Shown here piece after piece: positions 63,887 to 64,000 of a stretch of DNA of 64,000 nt. Under the pieces are notes generated by a model. It worked only from the letters and a program-made list of their open reading frames with translations. It did no database searches and was not told the DNA's origin. The DNA is from Anaerobacillus sp. CMMVII (GTDB lineage Bacteria; Bacillota; Bacilli; Bacillales; Anaerobacillaceae). Within the stretch, counting starts at the first letter, position 1, and every line of letters starts with the position of its first letter. The DNA lies in assembly GCF_025377685.1 (NCBI RefSeq), contig NZ_JACEHK010000008.1, positions 1 to 64,000 on the forward strand. Reading direction: 5' to 3'. Made by a program: the position numbers and the translations under genes.

Positions 63887-64000
63887 ATGAAAAAAGCACT
63901 AATTTTAGGTGGAACAATGTTTTTTGGAAAAAAGCTAGTTAAAAACTTACTAGCAGCTGGAGTAGACGTCACAATTGCAACTCGTGGGAGAACGGATGAC
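63887..64000 (+). CDS. NAD-dependent epimerase/dehydratase, 3' partial
   Basis: The first 38 residues of a Rossmann-fold protein. KKALILGGTMFFGKKLVKN gives the GGTxFxG NAD loop, and TIATRGRTDD follows. The gene runs past the window end. GAAGGGAAG precedes the ATG. Confidence 0.7.
   Translation, partial: MKKALILGGTMFFGKKLVKNLLAAGVDVTIATRGRTDD

Noticed and set aside
1-64000. tRNA, rRNA or prophage regions
   Set aside because: I saw no tRNA cloverleaf, rRNA core or phage structural or integrase genes on either strand.

Overview
The window is low-GC DNA from an endospore-forming member of the Bacillaceae. The evidence is a cotJABC spore-coat operon, a Spo0E-like phosphatase, a SinI-like microprotein, a bacillithiol deacetylase (bshB2), YppF/YozQ/YojF-type small proteins and AGGAGG-type ribosome binding sites. 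The species cannot be fixed from the sequence alone.

Layout. 1-5.5 kb: the end of a surface-polysaccharide cluster (Wzx-like flippase, two broken glycosyltransferases, galE), then a small membrane protein and a metallophosphoesterase. 5.5-12.7 kb: a complete paeninodin-type lasso peptide cluster in the order cyclase (C), precursor (A), HPr-kinase-like tailoring kinase (K), RRE/PqqD protein (B1), transglutaminase-like leader protease (B2), nucleotidyltransferase (N) and ABC exporter (D). The 51-residue precursor was too short for routine ORF calling. It has an unusual core: Asn at position 1, Asp at 9, two Cys outside the ring and a C-terminal Ser that fits the kinase. 12.7-18.2 kb: small minus-strand genes, including a 38-residue SinI-family protein placed behind a GEMM-I (cyclic di-GMP) riboswitch, a lipoprotein with MBL and HhH domains, a subtilisin-like protease, and a 1.4-kb decayed stretch holding a Spo0E-like gene. 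18.2-25.5 kb: a protein joining sigma-factor-like helices to a membrane anti-sigma-like/DUF4179 module, then maltose phosphorylase with beta-phosphoglucomutase, YppF and a polysaccharide deacetylase. 25.5-36.6 kb: fumarase, dipeptidase, nitroreductase, two DUF1722 genes, sbcDC and msrAB. 37-42.1 kb: 5-oxoprolinase pxpBCA, a 6S-RNA-like structured ncRNA, a GNAT and yojF-bshB2. 42.6-53.9 kb: HAD phosphatase, M29 aminopeptidase, esterase, MATE pump, UV endonuclease, patA and cotJABC. 54-64 kb: an SbtA-like bicarbonate transporter with a DUF2294 partner, a ZIP transporter, an rRNA methyltransferase, a MacB-like ABC pair and small proteins. The last gene is cut by the window end.

Two cross-cutting observations. 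(i) Six genes carry one or two single-base frame disruptions (eight in all, seven of them one missing base), mostly in short homopolymers. Some or all may be sequencing errors rather than true pseudogenes. (ii) Intergenic space is rich in repeats: a MITE-like family with terminal inverted repeats and flanking direct repeats (about 36.6, 46.9 and 49.6 kb), an inverted pair of an intergenic repeat at 23.5 and 42.2 kb, and small tandem repeats.
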